A stretch of 64,000 bases of DNA from Clostridia bacterium (GCA_017510525.1 JAFWNC010000019.1:152611-216610); one strand, 5' to 3'; shown: positions 48,166 to 57,235, counted from the stretch's first letter. Notes: generated by a model from the sequence alone, not told the origin. Numbers and translations: made by a program.

Positions 48166-48286
48166 TTGTAGGGCTATAAAATGATAGCCCTAATTATCAT
48201 GTTAAATATCCAAAAAAGGGTTGATTGCAATCAACCCCTACAAGTAATAATAATAATATGTAGGGGCACATTGCAATGTGCCCGTA
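48166..48286 (+). repeat. three TGTAGGGG-type palindromic repeats
   Basis: The 297-bp rpmJ-rpsM gap holds TTGTAGGGCTATAAAATGAT plus AGCCCTA (48166-48192), GGGTTGATTGCAATCAACCC plus CTACA (48217-48243), and TGTAGGGGCACATTGCAATG plus TGCCCGTA (48259-48286). Each has its own symmetric core. The remaining ~165 bp are AT-rich; I see nothing there except the rpsM ribosome site. Confidence 0.7.
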
Positions 48287-48453
48287 TTGAAATTATGTTA
48301 ATAATATAAGAGATGTTGCGGCTGAATTTACACTCTTATATTTATTATAAATACAATCCAGTTTAATTACATTTCAAATTTACTAATTAAACTAAATTCA
48401 TAAGAAAGAGAAATCTTTCAAACTAAAATTTATTTATGGAGGTGCTAAAATTT

Positions 48454-48825
48454 ATGGCTCGTATAGCAGGAGTTGATTTACCTAGAGAAAAAAGAGTTGA
48501 GATTGGACTAACTTATGTATATGGAATAGGAGTTTCAAGTTCTCAAAAAATCTTAAAAGAGGCTGGAATTAATCCAGATACTAGAGTAAAAGATTTATCT
48601 GATGATGATGTAAACAAAATCAGAAAAGCAATGGAAAACTACAAGGTTGAAGGTGACTTAAGAAGAGAAGTTGCTTTAAATATTAAGAGACTTACTGAAA
48701 TTGGATGCTACAGAGGAATCAGACATAGAAGAGGTTTACCAGTTAGAGGACAAAGAACTAAAACTAACGCTCGTACTAGAAAAGGACCTAGAAAAGTAGT
48801 TAGTAAAAGCAAAAAAGCAGTTTAA
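48454..48825 (+). CDS. rpsM: 30S ribosomal protein S13
   Basis: 123 residues from ATG 48454 (GGAGGTG upstream): [40 protein letters not shown] and [15 protein letters not shown]. The upstream ATG at 48436 lies before the ribosome site and is rejected. Confidence 0.97.
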   Translation: MARIAGVDLPREKRVEIGLTYVYGIGVSSSQKILKEAGINPDTRVKDLSDDDVNKIRKAMENYKVEGDLRREVALNIKRLTEIGCYRGIRHRRGLPVRGQRTKTNARTRKGPRKVVSKSKKAV

Positions 48826-48858
48826 TTTTAAAAATTAATTTAAGGAGGATAAGCTTAA

Positions 48859-49257
48859 ATGGCTAAGAATGTAACAAAGAAAACAACAACAAGAAGAAGA
48901 GATAGAAAAAACATTGAAAGTGGTGCAGCTCATATCCATTCAAGTTTTAATAACACAATCGTTACAATAACTGATTTAAACGGTAATGTTATTTCTTGGG
49001 CTAGTGCTGGAGAGTTAGGATTCAAAGGTTCTAGAAAGAGTACACCATATGCTGCAGGTCAAGCTGCAGAAACTGCATCTAAAGCAGCTATGGAACATGG
49101 TTTAAAAACTGTTGAAGTTTATGTTAAAGGACCAGGTTCAGGTAGAGAAGCTGCAATTAGATCTTTACAAACAGCTGGATTGGAAATTACAATGATTAAA
49201 GATGTAACTCCAATACCACACAATGGTTGTAGACCACCAAAAAGAAGAAGAGTATAA
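48859..49257 (+). CDS. rpsK: 30S ribosomal protein S11
   Basis: A 132-residue S11: [60 protein letters not shown] and [18 protein letters not shown]. Confidence 0.97.
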   Translation: MAKNVTKKTTTRRRDRKNIESGAAHIHSSFNNTIVTITDLNGNVISWASAGELGFKGSRKSTPYAAGQAAETASKAAMEHGLKTVEVYVKGPGSGREAAIRSLQTAGLEITMIKDVTPIPHNGCRPPKRRRV

Positions 49258-49302
49258 TATTTATTTTAAATTTAAAAAATTTTAATGATGGAGGTAATGT
49301 AA

Positions 49303-49896
49303 ATGGCAGTAAGTAGAGGCCCTTTACTAAAAAAATGCAGAAGCTTAGGCGTTGATCCTGCATTTTTAGGATATAGTAAAAAGAGCAAAAAGAATCCTAA
49401 AACAAACAAGAAAAAAGTTAGTGAATATGGATTACAATTAAGAGAAAAACAAAAAGCAAAATTCATTTATGGAGTTTTGGAAAGACAATTTAGAAATTAT
49501 TTTGAAATGGCTTCTAATAAAAAAGGAGTAACTGGTGAAAACTTACTTCAAATATTAGAGAGCAGATTAGATAATGTTGTATTTAGATTAGGTTTTGCTA
49601 ATACAAGACCACAAGCTAGACAATTTGTTTCTCATGGTTTATTCGAAGTTAATGGTAGAAAAGTTGATATACCATCATACTTAGTAAAACCAGGAGATGT
49701 TATTAAAGTTAGAGAAATCAGACAAGATAACCCAATAGTAAAAGATAATGTTGAATTAAATAAAACATTAGCTGTTCCACAATGGTTAGAAAGAGATTTT
49801 GCTAATCTTAGTGGAAAAGTATTAAAGTTAGCTTCTAGAGAGGATATTGATGTACCTGTAGAAGAACACTTAATAGTAGAGCTTTACTCTAAGTAG
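49303..49896 (+). CDS. rpsD: 30S ribosomal protein S4
   Basis: A 197-residue S4 with the S4 RNA-binding domain [40 protein letters not shown]. The N-terminus lacks the zinc cysteines (a zinc-independent form). Its place between rpsK and rpoA is typical of Clostridia. Confidence 0.97.
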   Translation: MAVSRGPLLKKCRSLGVDPAFLGYSKKSKKNPKTNKKKVSEYGLQLREKQKAKFIYGVLERQFRNYFEMASNKKGVTGENLLQILESRLDNVVFRLGFANTRPQARQFVSHGLFEVNGRKVDIPSYLVKPGDVIKVREIRQDNPIVKDNVELNKTLAVPQWLERDFANLSGKVLKLASREDIDVPVEEHLIVELYSK

Positions 49897-50026
49897 GAGT
49901 TAGAAATTAGAAGTGTAAAACTTCTAATATTAAAAGAATTAAATAATTTTTGTAAAATTAATTTAAGAAGTTTAGAAGATATAATTTATATCTTTAATCT
50001 AACTTCTAATTATGGGAGGTAAATAA

Positions 50027-50974
50027 ATGATAGAATTTGAAAAGCCAAACATCGAATGCATAGAAGCAGATAATGAAAGAAATTATGCTAAGTTTTTATG
50101 CGAACCATTAGAACGTGGTTATGGAATGACTATAGGAAATTCACTAAGGAGAATTTTATTATCATCACTACCAGGCGCTGCTATTACAAGTGTGAAAATT
50201 GATGGAGTTGTTCATGAATTTTCTACTGTTCCAGGAGTTGTTGAAGACGTTCCTGAGATAATTGTTAATTTAAAAGCTGTAAGATTAAAGATGCATGATA
50301 ATGAGGAAAAAACAATAAGCATCAAATTCAAAGGTGCTGGAGAAGTTAAAGCTGGAGATATAGTTACTGATAGTACTCTTGAAATATTAAATCCAGAATT
50401 ACATATTGCTACTGTTGCTGAAGGTGCAGTTTTAAATATGGAAATGACTGTTGAAAGAGGAAGAGGATATAATACAGCTGATAAAAATAAAAGAGAAGAT
50501 ATGGCTTTATCAACTTTACCAATAGATTCTATTTTTACACCTGTAAAAAAAGTAAACTATAAGGTTGAAAATACTAGAGTTGGACAAAGAGTTGACTATG
50601 ATAAATTAACTATCGAAGTATGGACAGATGGAAGTTTAAAACCTTTTGAAGCTTTAAGTTTAGCTGCAAAAGTTATGACTGGACATTTGGAATTATTTAT
50701 TGATTTATCAGAAACAGCTAAAAATACTCAAGTAATGGTTGAAAAAGAAGAATCTAAGAAAGAAAAAGTATTAGAAATGCCAATTGAAGAATTGGAATTA
50801 TCTGTTAGATCTTATAACTGCTTAAAGAGAGCTGGTATAGCTACAGTTGAAGATTTAGCTAATAAATCACAAGAAGATATGATGAAAGTTAGAAATTTAG
50901 GAAAGAAATCTTTAGATGAAGTAACTAATAAATTAGCTGCTTTAGGATTAGGTTTTTCATCATACGAAGACTAG
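50027..50974 (+). CDS. rpoA: RNA polymerase subunit alpha
   Basis: A 315-residue alpha subunit. The N-terminal domain has [20 protein letters not shown] and [20 protein letters not shown]; the C-terminal domain has [20 protein letters not shown] and [20 protein letters not shown]. It is preceded by a 130-bp gap containing a hairpin (GAAGTT.. with AACTTC..) of uncertain role and a GGGAGG site. Confidence 0.97.
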   Translation: MIEFEKPNIECIEADNERNYAKFLCEPLERGYGMTIGNSLRRILLSSLPGAAITSVKIDGVVHEFSTVPGVVEDVPEIIVNLKAVRLKMHDNEEKTISIKFKGAGEVKAGDIVTDSTLEILNPELHIATVAEGAVLNMEMTVERGRGYNTADKNKREDMALSTLPIDSIFTPVKKVNYKVENTRVGQRVDYDKLTIEVWTDGSLKPFEALSLAAKVMTGHLELFIDLSETAKNTQVMVEKEESKKEKVLEMPIEELELSVRSYNCLKRAGIATVEDLANKSQEDMMKVRNLGKKSLDEVTNKLAALGLGFSSYED

Positions 50975-50999
50975 AAAATAATGGAAGGAGAATAGAAAA

Positions 51000-51509
51000 G
51001 TGGCAGGTACAAGAAAATTAGGAAGACCTACTGATCAAAGAATGGCAATTCTTAAAACTCAAGCAACAGATTTAATCAAAAATGAAAAAATTACAACAAC
51101 AGAAGCTAGAGCAAAAGAAGTTAAAGCTATAGTTGATAGTATAATTGCATTAGCTATTAGAGAAAAAGATAACTTTGAAGAAGTTGAAGTTAAAGTTTCT
51201 AAAGCTAAGGTAGATAGTAAAGGTCATAAAGTTACAGAAAAAGTAACAAGCAAAAATGGAAAAGAATATTTAAAAGTTGTTAAAGAAACAACAACTGAAA
51301 AAAGAAAAAAAGATATGCCTTCAAGATTAAATGCTAGAAGAAAAATAATGAGAAAAATTAATAAAGTTGAAGGTGTAGATTTACCAAGCAAATTATTTGA
51401 TGAAATAGCACCAAAATATGCTGATAGAAAAGGTGGATATACTCGTATTTTAAAATGCGGACCACGTAAAGGTGACAACGCTGAAGTTGTAATCTTAGAA
51501 TTAGTTTAA
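51000..51509 (+). CDS. rplQ: 50S ribosomal protein L17, with internal insertion
   Basis: GTG start after AAGGAGAATAGAAAA. The core is normal: [60 protein letters not shown] and [16 protein letters not shown]. At 169 residues it is about 50 longer than a minimal L17, owing to a Lys-rich middle segment ([20 protein letters not shown]). It ends the ribosomal superoperon. Confidence 0.95.
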   Translation: MAGTRKLGRPTDQRMAILKTQATDLIKNEKITTTEARAKEVKAIVDSIIALAIREKDNFEEVEVKVSKAKVDSKGHKVTEKVTSKNGKEYLKVVKETTTEKRKKDMPSRLNARRKIMRKINKVEGVDLPSKLFDEIAPKYADRKGGYTRILKCGPRKGDNAEVVILELV

Positions 51510-51521
51510 TAAATGAAATGT

Positions 51522-51550
51522 AAAAAAGACGACCTAGGTCGTTTTTTTTT
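51522..51550 (+). terminator. terminator of the ribosomal superoperon
   Basis: ACGACCTAGGTCGT flanked by an A-run upstream and nine T residues downstream, 13 bp after the rplQ stop. Confidence 0.85.
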
Positions 51551-51558
51551 ATTTTGTA

Positions 51559-51587
51559 TTGACTTTTATTTTTGTTATTTGTAAAAT
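51559..51587 (+). promoter_or_regulatory. promoter of the first prepilin-like gene
   Basis: TTGACT (51559-51564) and TAAAAT (51582-51587), 17-bp spacer. The same ~35-bp sequence recurs at 53019, so the promoter was duplicated with the gene. Confidence 0.75.
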
Positions 51588-51633
51588 TTATATGTAAGAA
51601 GAACAAAAGAGAAAATAAAAGGAGGATTTATGA

Positions 51634-52839
51634 ATGATTAGAAAACAAAAGGGTATTACTTTGATAGCTCTTGTTATCACAATTATTGTTTTATTGATAC
51701 TTGCAGGTGTAACTATTGCAATGGTTGTTGGTGATAATGGGATTTTAACAAGGTCAAGAGAGGCAAAGGATACGACAAATATTAAGAAAATTCAGGAAGA
51801 GGTTGATTTAGAGGCTGCTGATTTAGTTGCTGAGTATCATACTAAGGATAATGGAGAAGTTACAGGAAGTGCTGGAGATTATGTTGCAGCAAATATAGTA
51901 AGTAAATTTGGAATTGGAATAGTAACTCCTGATGAAAGCAATGAAAGAATAATAACGGTTGAAAAAGATGGAGTAACAACAGTTGGAACAATACAAGATG
52001 ATGGAAGTATATTATGGAATGACGCAAGCAGTACAGTAGCAGGAGGAAGCTCAGAAAGTGGCTCAGGCTCAGGAGAACAAGGTGGTGGAACAACAACACC
52101 TACACCATCTCCATCACCTTCACCAGCAGCAACAATAACAACAGATAATTATGGAGACAGTGTAAATTATTCAACAACATTAAATGGACAAACATTAACA
52201 AATTGGAAGATATTCCATAAAGAAGGAAATTATGTATGGCTAATATATGGAGATTACTTACCTAATGCAGCAGTTCCAACAAGTATTGGATTAGGGACTT
52301 CAGGTACATATGCAGTAAAATCATCAACAAGTAGAGCAGATTTAATAACAAAATTAACAACAACATCAAATTGGTCAGATTTAATAAATAATGGATCAAT
52401 AAATGGAACAGTGTTAAGTAATGATGTAAAAAGTGATCCAAATGTAAAGGCAATGGGAAGTCCGACATTAGAGTTATATAAAAACAGTTGGAATGCAAAA
52501 TATCCAGATACAATAGATTATCCAACAAATCAAATATACACAGCTGGAAATGATACAAATGGATATTATGTATCAAGAACAGATCCAGCAACAAGTACAT
52601 ATGTACAAATGTCAGGTTCAGAAGGATACAAAAGTTCATCAGATTATAATACATTATACTATCCATATTCGTCACAAGTAAGTAGCACAAATGGATACTG
52701 GTTGGCTTCGCCTGCTGCCGATAGCACTTACAATGTGATGTTTGTGTACTTTGGCGGCTTTGTGAGCGATAACAGCTGTAGCAGCGCTAGCTTTGCCTGC
52801 CGCCCCGTAGTTTGTCTACCATCTAGTGTCCTAAATTAA
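51634..52839 (+). CDS. prepilin-like protein with variable CLec-like C-terminus (copy 1)
   Basis: A 401-residue protein. The N-terminus RKQKGITLIALVITIIVLLI is a type IV prepilin signal (cleavage expected after KG, before ITLIAL). About 130 residues nearly identical to the gene at 53381 follow, then a Thr/Pro/Ser linker (TTTPTPSPSPSPAAT). The C-terminal part differs from its sister until NGYWLASPAA, then ends ACRPVVCLPS. WLASP...RPVV.L is typical of DUF6273/formylglycine-enzyme-like (C-type-lectin-like) domains. The last ~120 bp are GC-rich with many NNC codons, unlike the rest of the gene. Surface display is inferred from the prepilin signal. Confidence 0.75.
   Translation: MIRKQKGITLIALVITIIVLLILAGVTIAMVVGDNGILTRSREAKDTTNIKKIQEEVDLEAADLVAEYHTKDNGEVTGSAGDYVAANIVSKFGIGIVTPDESNERIITVEKDGVTTVGTIQDDGSILWNDASSTVAGGSSESGSGSGEQGGGTTTPTPSPSPSPAATITTDNYGDSVNYSTTLNGQTLTNWKIFHKEGNYVWLIYGDYLPNAAVPTSIGLGTSGTYAVKSSTSRADLITKLTTTSNWSDLINNGSINGTVLSNDVKSDPNVKAMGSPTLELYKNSWNAKYPDTIDYPTNQIYTAGNDTNGYYVSRTDPATSTYVQMSGSEGYKSSSDYNTLYYPYSSQVSSTNGYWLASPAADSTYNVMFVYFGGFVSDNSCSSASFACRPVVCLPSSVLN
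52705..52818 (+). other. candidate DGR variable region in prepilin-like copy 1
   Basis: The 3' end of the gene switches to GC-rich sequence dominated by codons such as AGC, TAC, GGC, AAC, GCC and TGC, between constant flanks WLASP and RPVV. This is the codon signature of adenine-mutagenised AAC/AAT-rich templates in diversity-generating retroelements. No template repeat or reverse transcriptase is in the window. Confidence 0.5.
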
Positions 52840-52850
52840 GCATCGAATTA

Positions 52851-52876
52851 TGTAGGGGCGACCATTGGTCGTCCGC
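52851..52876 (+). repeat. TGTAGGGG-type palindromic repeat after copy 1
   Basis: TGTAGGGGCGACCATTGGTC then GTCCGCGA, 12 bp after the stop codon. The sequence from the stop through TGTAGGGGCG (TAAGCATCGAATTATGTAGG and on) is identical after copy 2. Confidence 0.7.
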
Positions 52877-52914
52877 GACCCGCAAAAGTGTGCATAGGTG
52901 AAAAATGGGGACGT

Positions 52915-52998
52915 GAAAAATGGGGACGTGCACCAAAAGCAACATAGGCGGGAGAAAATTTCCGCCTATGTTGCTTTTGGTGCACGTTCCTATTTTTC
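52915..52998 (+). repeat. large GGGGACGTG palindrome
   Basis: Left arm 52915-52953 (GAAAAATGGGGACGTGCACC, AAAAGCAACATAGGCGGGA) pairs with 52960-52998 with only three mismatches or G-U pairs. The outer 15 nt (AAAAATGGGGACGTG) are directly duplicated just upstream. It resembles the 49-bp-arm element at 44064 in its GGGGAC-ACGT arm. Confidence 0.8.
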
Positions 52999-53018
52999 AA
53001 AAATATTATAAATTTGTA

Positions 53019-53047
53019 TTGACTTTTATTTTTGTTATTTGTAAAAT
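53019..53047 (+). promoter_or_regulatory. duplicate of the prepilin-gene promoter
   Basis: TTGACT and TAAAAT with 17-bp spacing, the same sequence as 51559-51587. Here it drives a region with a tiny reading frame and two hairpins rather than directly the next prepilin-like gene. Confidence 0.65.
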
Positions 53048-53085
53048 TGGTATGTAATACAAAAGAAAAGATGGGAGATTACAAA

Positions 53086-53154
53086 ATGAGAAAAATGAAC
53101 GAGCAAAGCGTTGTGGCTGTAGAGAGAGAGAGAGAGAGAGAGTCTCTTCTTTAA
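53086..53154 (+). CDS. 22-codon reading frame with (AG)11 repeat
   Basis: After GGGAG and an ATG, 22 codons read MRKMNEQSVVAVERERERES plus LL and stop. Eleven AG units (53121-53142) encode the alternating Glu-Arg run. A gain or loss of one unit would shift the frame, so a phase-variable leader or a truncated gene remnant is possible. The frame is very short and real translation is uncertain. Confidence 0.35.
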   Translation: MRKMNEQSVVAVERERERESLL

Positions 53155-53176
53155 TTGATAAAAAAATAAATTTGAA

Positions 53177-53233
53177 CATAGAGAAAAAGTCTATGGTTTT
53201 TTATGATGTGTAAAAAGCCATGGGCTTTTTTGA
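53177..53233 (+). terminator. two small terminator-like hairpins
   Basis: CATAGA...TCTATG followed by GTTTTTT (53177-53202), and AAAAAGCC-ATG-GGCTTTTT (53212-53230). They lie between the duplicated promoter and the second prepilin-like gene and would attenuate read-through. Confidence 0.55.
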
Positions 53234-53265
53234 CGTGATTTTATAAAAATACTTATTGTAAATGT

Positions 53266-53292
53266 TATAGGGGCGGGTTTCCATGCCCGCCC
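53266..53292 (+). repeat. TGTAGGGG-type palindromic repeat
   Basis: TATAGGGGCGGGTTTCCATG then CCCGCCC, upstream of the second prepilin-like gene. Confidence 0.6.
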
Positions 53293-53380
53293 AGGACCAG
53301 CGAAGATGTGCATACGGTGGATTTGTGTATATTATTTAAAATAATATAAATATATATAAAAATTAAAGGAGGATTAAAAG

Positions 53381-54715
53381 ATGTTAAAAAAACAAAAGGG
53401 TATTACTTTGATAGCTCTTGTTATCACAATAATTGTTTTATTGATACTTGCTGGTGTAACTATTGCAATGGTTGTTGGTGATAATGGAATTTTATCAAGG
53501 TCAAGAGAGGCAAAGGATACGACAAATATTAAGAAGATTCAGGAAGAGGTTGATTTAGAGGCAGCTGATTTAGTAGCTGAATATCATTCTAAGGATAATG
53601 GAGAGGTTCCAAGTAAAGCTGGGGATTATGTAGCAGCAAATATAGTAAGTAAATTTGGAAGTGGAATAGTAACTCCTGATGCAAGCAATGCAAGAATAAT
53701 AACAGTTGAAAAAGATGGAGTTAGAACAGTTGGAACAATACAAGATGATGGAAGTATATTATGGGATGATGCAAATAGTACGGTAGCAGGAGGAGGCTCA
53801 GGAAGTGGCTCAGGCTCAGGAGAACAAGGTGGAGGAACAACAACACCTACACCAGCACCATCGCCATCAACACCAGCAGCTACAACAACAATAACAACGA
53901 CAGATTATGGAAAATATGTAGATATTGGTGTAGATATAAATGGAGATAGTAATACTACAAATGATTTTAGAGTATTTTTAAATGATGGAAGTAATGTATA
54001 TTTAATAGCAGCAGATTATGCACCATATAGTATGTTACCATATAGTAACGGAAATGATACAACAAATGGACATGCGTTAAATCAAAGAGGTACAAATTAT
54101 AAAGCCTATTTTAGTAATATATTAAATGATTATAGTGGATCAAGTGATATAGTAAGCGATTTTAGTTCACAATTATCAACATATCATAAATGGGTAAACA
54201 ATAATCAAACAGGAACATATGCAACTAAAAATAATATAAAATCAGTAGCATATACATTAGATAAAACAGCATGGAATAGTATATATAAAACAACAGGGAC
54301 AAATGGTAATAGTAATTATGTAGATTATGTAGTTGGAGGTCCAACATTAGAACAGTTTAAAGAATCATTTAATCAAATACATACAACAACAGCAGACCAG
54401 ATATTTTATAGTGAAAGTGGAAATACAGGATACTATGTAAAGAAGGGACAAGCTCCAACAACAGAAAATTATGATACTTTTAGTACAGCAGATAATAATT
54501 TATATTTTATAATATCTATATCAAAGGCAAATGGAGCATGGCTTGCTTCTCCTACTGCAACTCACGAGGACTACGTGTTGTATGCGGCCTGTGACGGCTC
54601 TGTGTACTACGGCAACTGTAACGGCGCCAATGTTGGGTTCCGTCCGCTAGTTTCTCTAAAATCTGGAGTCAGTCTAGCTGATAGCGATTCAGATGGAGTA
54701 TACGATTTCAATTAA
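53381..54715 (+). CDS. prepilin-like protein with variable CLec-like C-terminus (copy 2)
   Basis: A 444-residue sister of the gene at 51634. Residues 1-150 are nearly identical (KKQKGITLIALVITIIVLLI, SREAKDTTNIKKIQEEVDL). The Thr/Pro linker is slightly longer, and the middle domain has DINGDSNTTNDFRVFLNDGS and GGPTLEQFKESFNQIH. The end reads NGAWLASPTATHEDYVLYAA, then GFRPLVSLKSG and a short DSDSDGVYDFN tail. The same constant flanks as copy 1 enclose a different GC-rich stretch. It follows a GGAGG site. The pair looks like a recent duplication with strongly diversified tips. Confidence 0.75.
   Translation: MLKKQKGITLIALVITIIVLLILAGVTIAMVVGDNGILSRSREAKDTTNIKKIQEEVDLEAADLVAEYHSKDNGEVPSKAGDYVAANIVSKFGSGIVTPDASNARIITVEKDGVRTVGTIQDDGSILWDDANSTVAGGGSGSGSGSGEQGGGTTTPTPAPSPSTPAATTTITTTDYGKYVDIGVDINGDSNTTNDFRVFLNDGSNVYLIAADYAPYSMLPYSNGNDTTNGHALNQRGTNYKAYFSNILNDYSGSSDIVSDFSSQLSTYHKWVNNNQTGTYATKNNIKSVAYTLDKTAWNSIYKTTGTNGNSNYVDYVVGGPTLEQFKESFNQIHTTTADQIFYSESGNTGYYVKKGQAPTTENYDTFSTADNNLYFIISISKANGAWLASPTATHEDYVLYAACDGSVYYGNCNGANVGFRPLVSLKSGVSLADSDSDGVYDFN
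54545..54658 (+). other. candidate DGR variable region in prepilin-like copy 2
   Basis: GC-rich 3' segment between WLASP and RPLVSL. Aligned codon by codon with copy 1 (AGC/AAC, AGC/GGC, GGC/GAC, TAC/GCC, GTG/GCG, ATG/TTG, TTT/TAT), many of the differences can be explained by a template adenine, although several third-position T/C differences cannot unless the templates differ. Confidence 0.5.
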
Positions 54716-54726
54716 GCATCGAATTA

Positions 54727-54802
54727 TGTAGGGGCGAGCATTGCTCGTCCCTACAAATATATATATTGTGAAAATTGTAGCGGAGATTTTTAGTTTTCCA
54801 TA
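54727..54802 (+). repeat. TGTAGGGG- and GTAGCGGA-type palindromic repeats after copy 2
   Basis: TGTAGGGGCGAGCATTGCTC then GTCCCTACA (54727-54755), followed by a decayed GTAGCGGAGATTTTTAGTTT then TCCATA (54777-54802). Confidence 0.7.
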
Positions 54803-54808
54803 AATAAT

Positions 54809-54846
54809 AAAATGTTTTTCAGGACACTTCTGAAAAACATTTTTCT
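54809..54846 (+). terminator. terminator between prepilin-like copy 2 and recD2
   Basis: AAAATGTTTTTCAG (54809-54822) pairs perfectly with CTGAAAAACATTTT (54830-54843), 7-nt loop, followed by T residues. Confidence 0.75.
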
Positions 54847-54925
54847 TTATCAACAAAATTCTTGTAAAATATACGTTTATTTGATAAACTATTGTGTAGA
54901 ATTTTAAGAGAAAAAAGGAAGTAAA

Positions 54926-57149
54926 ATGGAGTTTGAAGGGCAGATTGAGGAAATTGTATATCAAAATGAGAGTAATAGTTATACTGTAGCTGAATTTTCT
55001 ACTGATAAAGAAGTGTTCATTGTTGTTGGATATTTACCTTTTATTAATCAGGGAGATTGTCTTTTTATTAAGGGTAAATTTGTTACTCATCAAGATTATG
55101 GAAGACAGTTTAAAATTGATTATTTTGAAAAAAGAGTACCTAAAACTAATGAGGCTTTAGAAAAATATTTAGGAAATGGTATTATTAAAGGAATTGGACC
55201 TGCTACTGCTAGAAAAATTGTTGATAAATTTGGTGAAGAAACTATTGCTGTATTCAAATTTGAACCTAGTAGATTAGCTGAAGTTAAGGGAATTACTAAA
55301 GCAAGAGCAATTGAAATTGCTGAAGAGTTTAATGAAAAATGGGAAATGTGGCAGATAGTTGGCTTTTTAGATAAGTTCGGAATTAGTGCAAATAATAGTA
55401 AAAAAGTTTATGATAAATTGGGAGCTAATGCAATTGATGAAATACAAGAAAATCCTTATATTTTAGTAGATATTGTATATGGAGTAGACTTTTTTAAAAT
55501 TGATAAAATTGCTCTTGAATTAGGCGTAAATGTTAATAGTTTTAATAGAATAAAAAGTGGAATTAAATATGCTCTTTTAGCTGCAAGTTATAATGGTAAT
55601 ACATGTGCATTAAAAAATAATCTAATTGATTTTGTAAGAGATAGATTAATGATTGATGATGATAGTATAATAACTGAAAATCTAATTGATTTAAATGCAA
55701 GTGGCCAAATTTTTATTGAAAAAAGAGATGATGAAGAATGGGTTTATTTAATTGGATTTTATCAAGCTGAGAAAAACATTGCTGAAAGATTATTTTTAAT
55801 GGAAAGTACAAAAAACATTAAACATATCAAAAATTTCGAGGTTGAACTTGCAAAACAAGAACAAAATCTTGAGATAATACTTTCAGATAAACAAAGAGAG
55901 GCTTTAAATCAAGTAAATGATAACAATGTTTCGATTATAACAGGTGGTCCTGGTACTCGGAAAAACAACTATTATTAAGACACTTATTGATATATATAAA
56001 TCTAATAGTAAAAAAGTTGTGCTTTGCGCTCCAACAGGAAGAGCTGCTAAAAAGATGACTGAATCTACTGGTGAAGAAGCAAAAACTATACATAGATTAT
56101 TAGAAATAGGTAAATTTGAGGAAGATAAACTAGAGAGTATTGATCAAGAGTTTAAGCCTATAGACGCTGATGTTATTGTAATTGATGAGATGTCAATGGT
56201 TGATGTTTTTTTAATGAATTATATTACTAAAGCTATTTATTTAGGAACAAAGCTCGTTTTAGTTGGAGATAGTAACCAACTATCTTCTGTAGGACCTGGA
56301 AATATTTTGAAAGACATAATTGAATCTGAAAAGATTGCAACAGTTAATTTAGACAAGATTTTCAGACAAGCTGCTAAAAGTGATATTATAGTAAATGCAC
56401 ATAAGGTTAATAATGGTGAAAACTTTTTAAGAACTAGAAGTGAAGAGAAAAAAGAAAACAGAGATTGTTTCTTTATTCAGGAAATTGAGCAAAATAAGAT
56501 AGTATCTCAAATTATTTCTTTATGTACAGGAAGACTAGAAAAGTTTGGAAATTATGATTTTTATAAAAGTATTCAAGTTTTAACGCCTACAAGAAAAGGA
56601 AATTTAGGTATTAGAGATTTGAATAAAAGGCTTCAAGAAGCGATTAATCCAGAATCTAAAAAGAAAAGTGAAAAGAAATTTGGTGATGTTATATTCCGTG
56701 AAGGTGATAGAGTAATGCAAATCAAAAATAATTATGACATTTTCTGGGACAGAGAAATTGATGGAAAATATGAAAACGGAACAGGAATATATAATGGAGA
56801 TATTGGAAAAATAACAAAAATAGATGAAGAAGAAAAGCAGATGAGAGTTGAATTTGATGATGGTAAAAAAACTTGGTATATGTTTTCAGAATTAGATCAG
56901 CTTGAACTTGCATATAGTATAACAATTCATAAATCTCAAGGAAGTGAGTTTGATGTAGTAATAATGGCACTTCCTCAAGCTTCACCAATGCTACTTACGA
57001 GAAATCTTTTATATACAGGAATTACAAGAGCTAAGAAAATATTGGTTATAGTAGGTAATGGAAAAATAATTGATTTTATGGTTAAAAATGTTGATAGTAA
57101 AAAAAGAAACACAGGATTAAAATTTAAATTAATTCACTTATTTAAATAA
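54926..57149 (+). CDS. recD2: RecD2-type DNA helicase, read through a +1 frameshift
   Basis: The frame 54926-55957 must be joined to 55959-57149, skipping one C. The result is 740 residues, normal for RecD2. The N-terminal part has the helix-hairpin-helix KYLGNGIIKGIGPATARKIV. The join restores Walker A GGPGTGKTT (Gly340 on; Gly345 comes from the shift), then CAPTGRAAKKM, Walker B DEMSM (420-424), GDSNQLSSVGPGN and, near the end, YSITIHKSQGSEFDVV and NLLYTGITRAKKI. RecD2 is a 5'-3' helicase in repair and recombination. Without the shift the protein ends just after Walker A would begin (TRKNNYY stop) and is inactive. No other lesion is visible. Confidence 0.88.
55958..55961 (+). other. CGGA +1 frameshift site in recD2
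   Basis: The in-frame CGG follows ACT (Thr344). Skipping its C gives GGA, the invariant Gly before the Walker A Lys. The unshifted frame reaches TAA six codons later, ending at 55978. Confidence 0.82.
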
Positions 57150-57174
57150 TATTGATACTATCAGTTTATCGCAA

Positions 57175-57203
57175 TTGACCAAAATTATTTTTTAATATAT
57201 AAT
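57175..57203 (+). promoter_or_regulatory. promoter for comFC and the KAP NTPase gene
   Basis: TTGACC (57175-57180) and TATAAT (57198-57203) with 17-bp spacing, 33 bp upstream of the comFC ATG. Confidence 0.75.
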
Positions 57204-57235
57204 ACAAAATATTGGGGCACCCGTGAAAAATAATA

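Noticed and set aside
55300-55320. P-site slippage as the mechanism of the +1 shift, as in prfB
   Set aside because: The codons before the four CGGA sites (ATC, ACG, TCT, ACT) do not re-pair with their tRNAs after a +1 move, and I see no consistent Shine-Dalgarno-like stimulator upstream of the sites.
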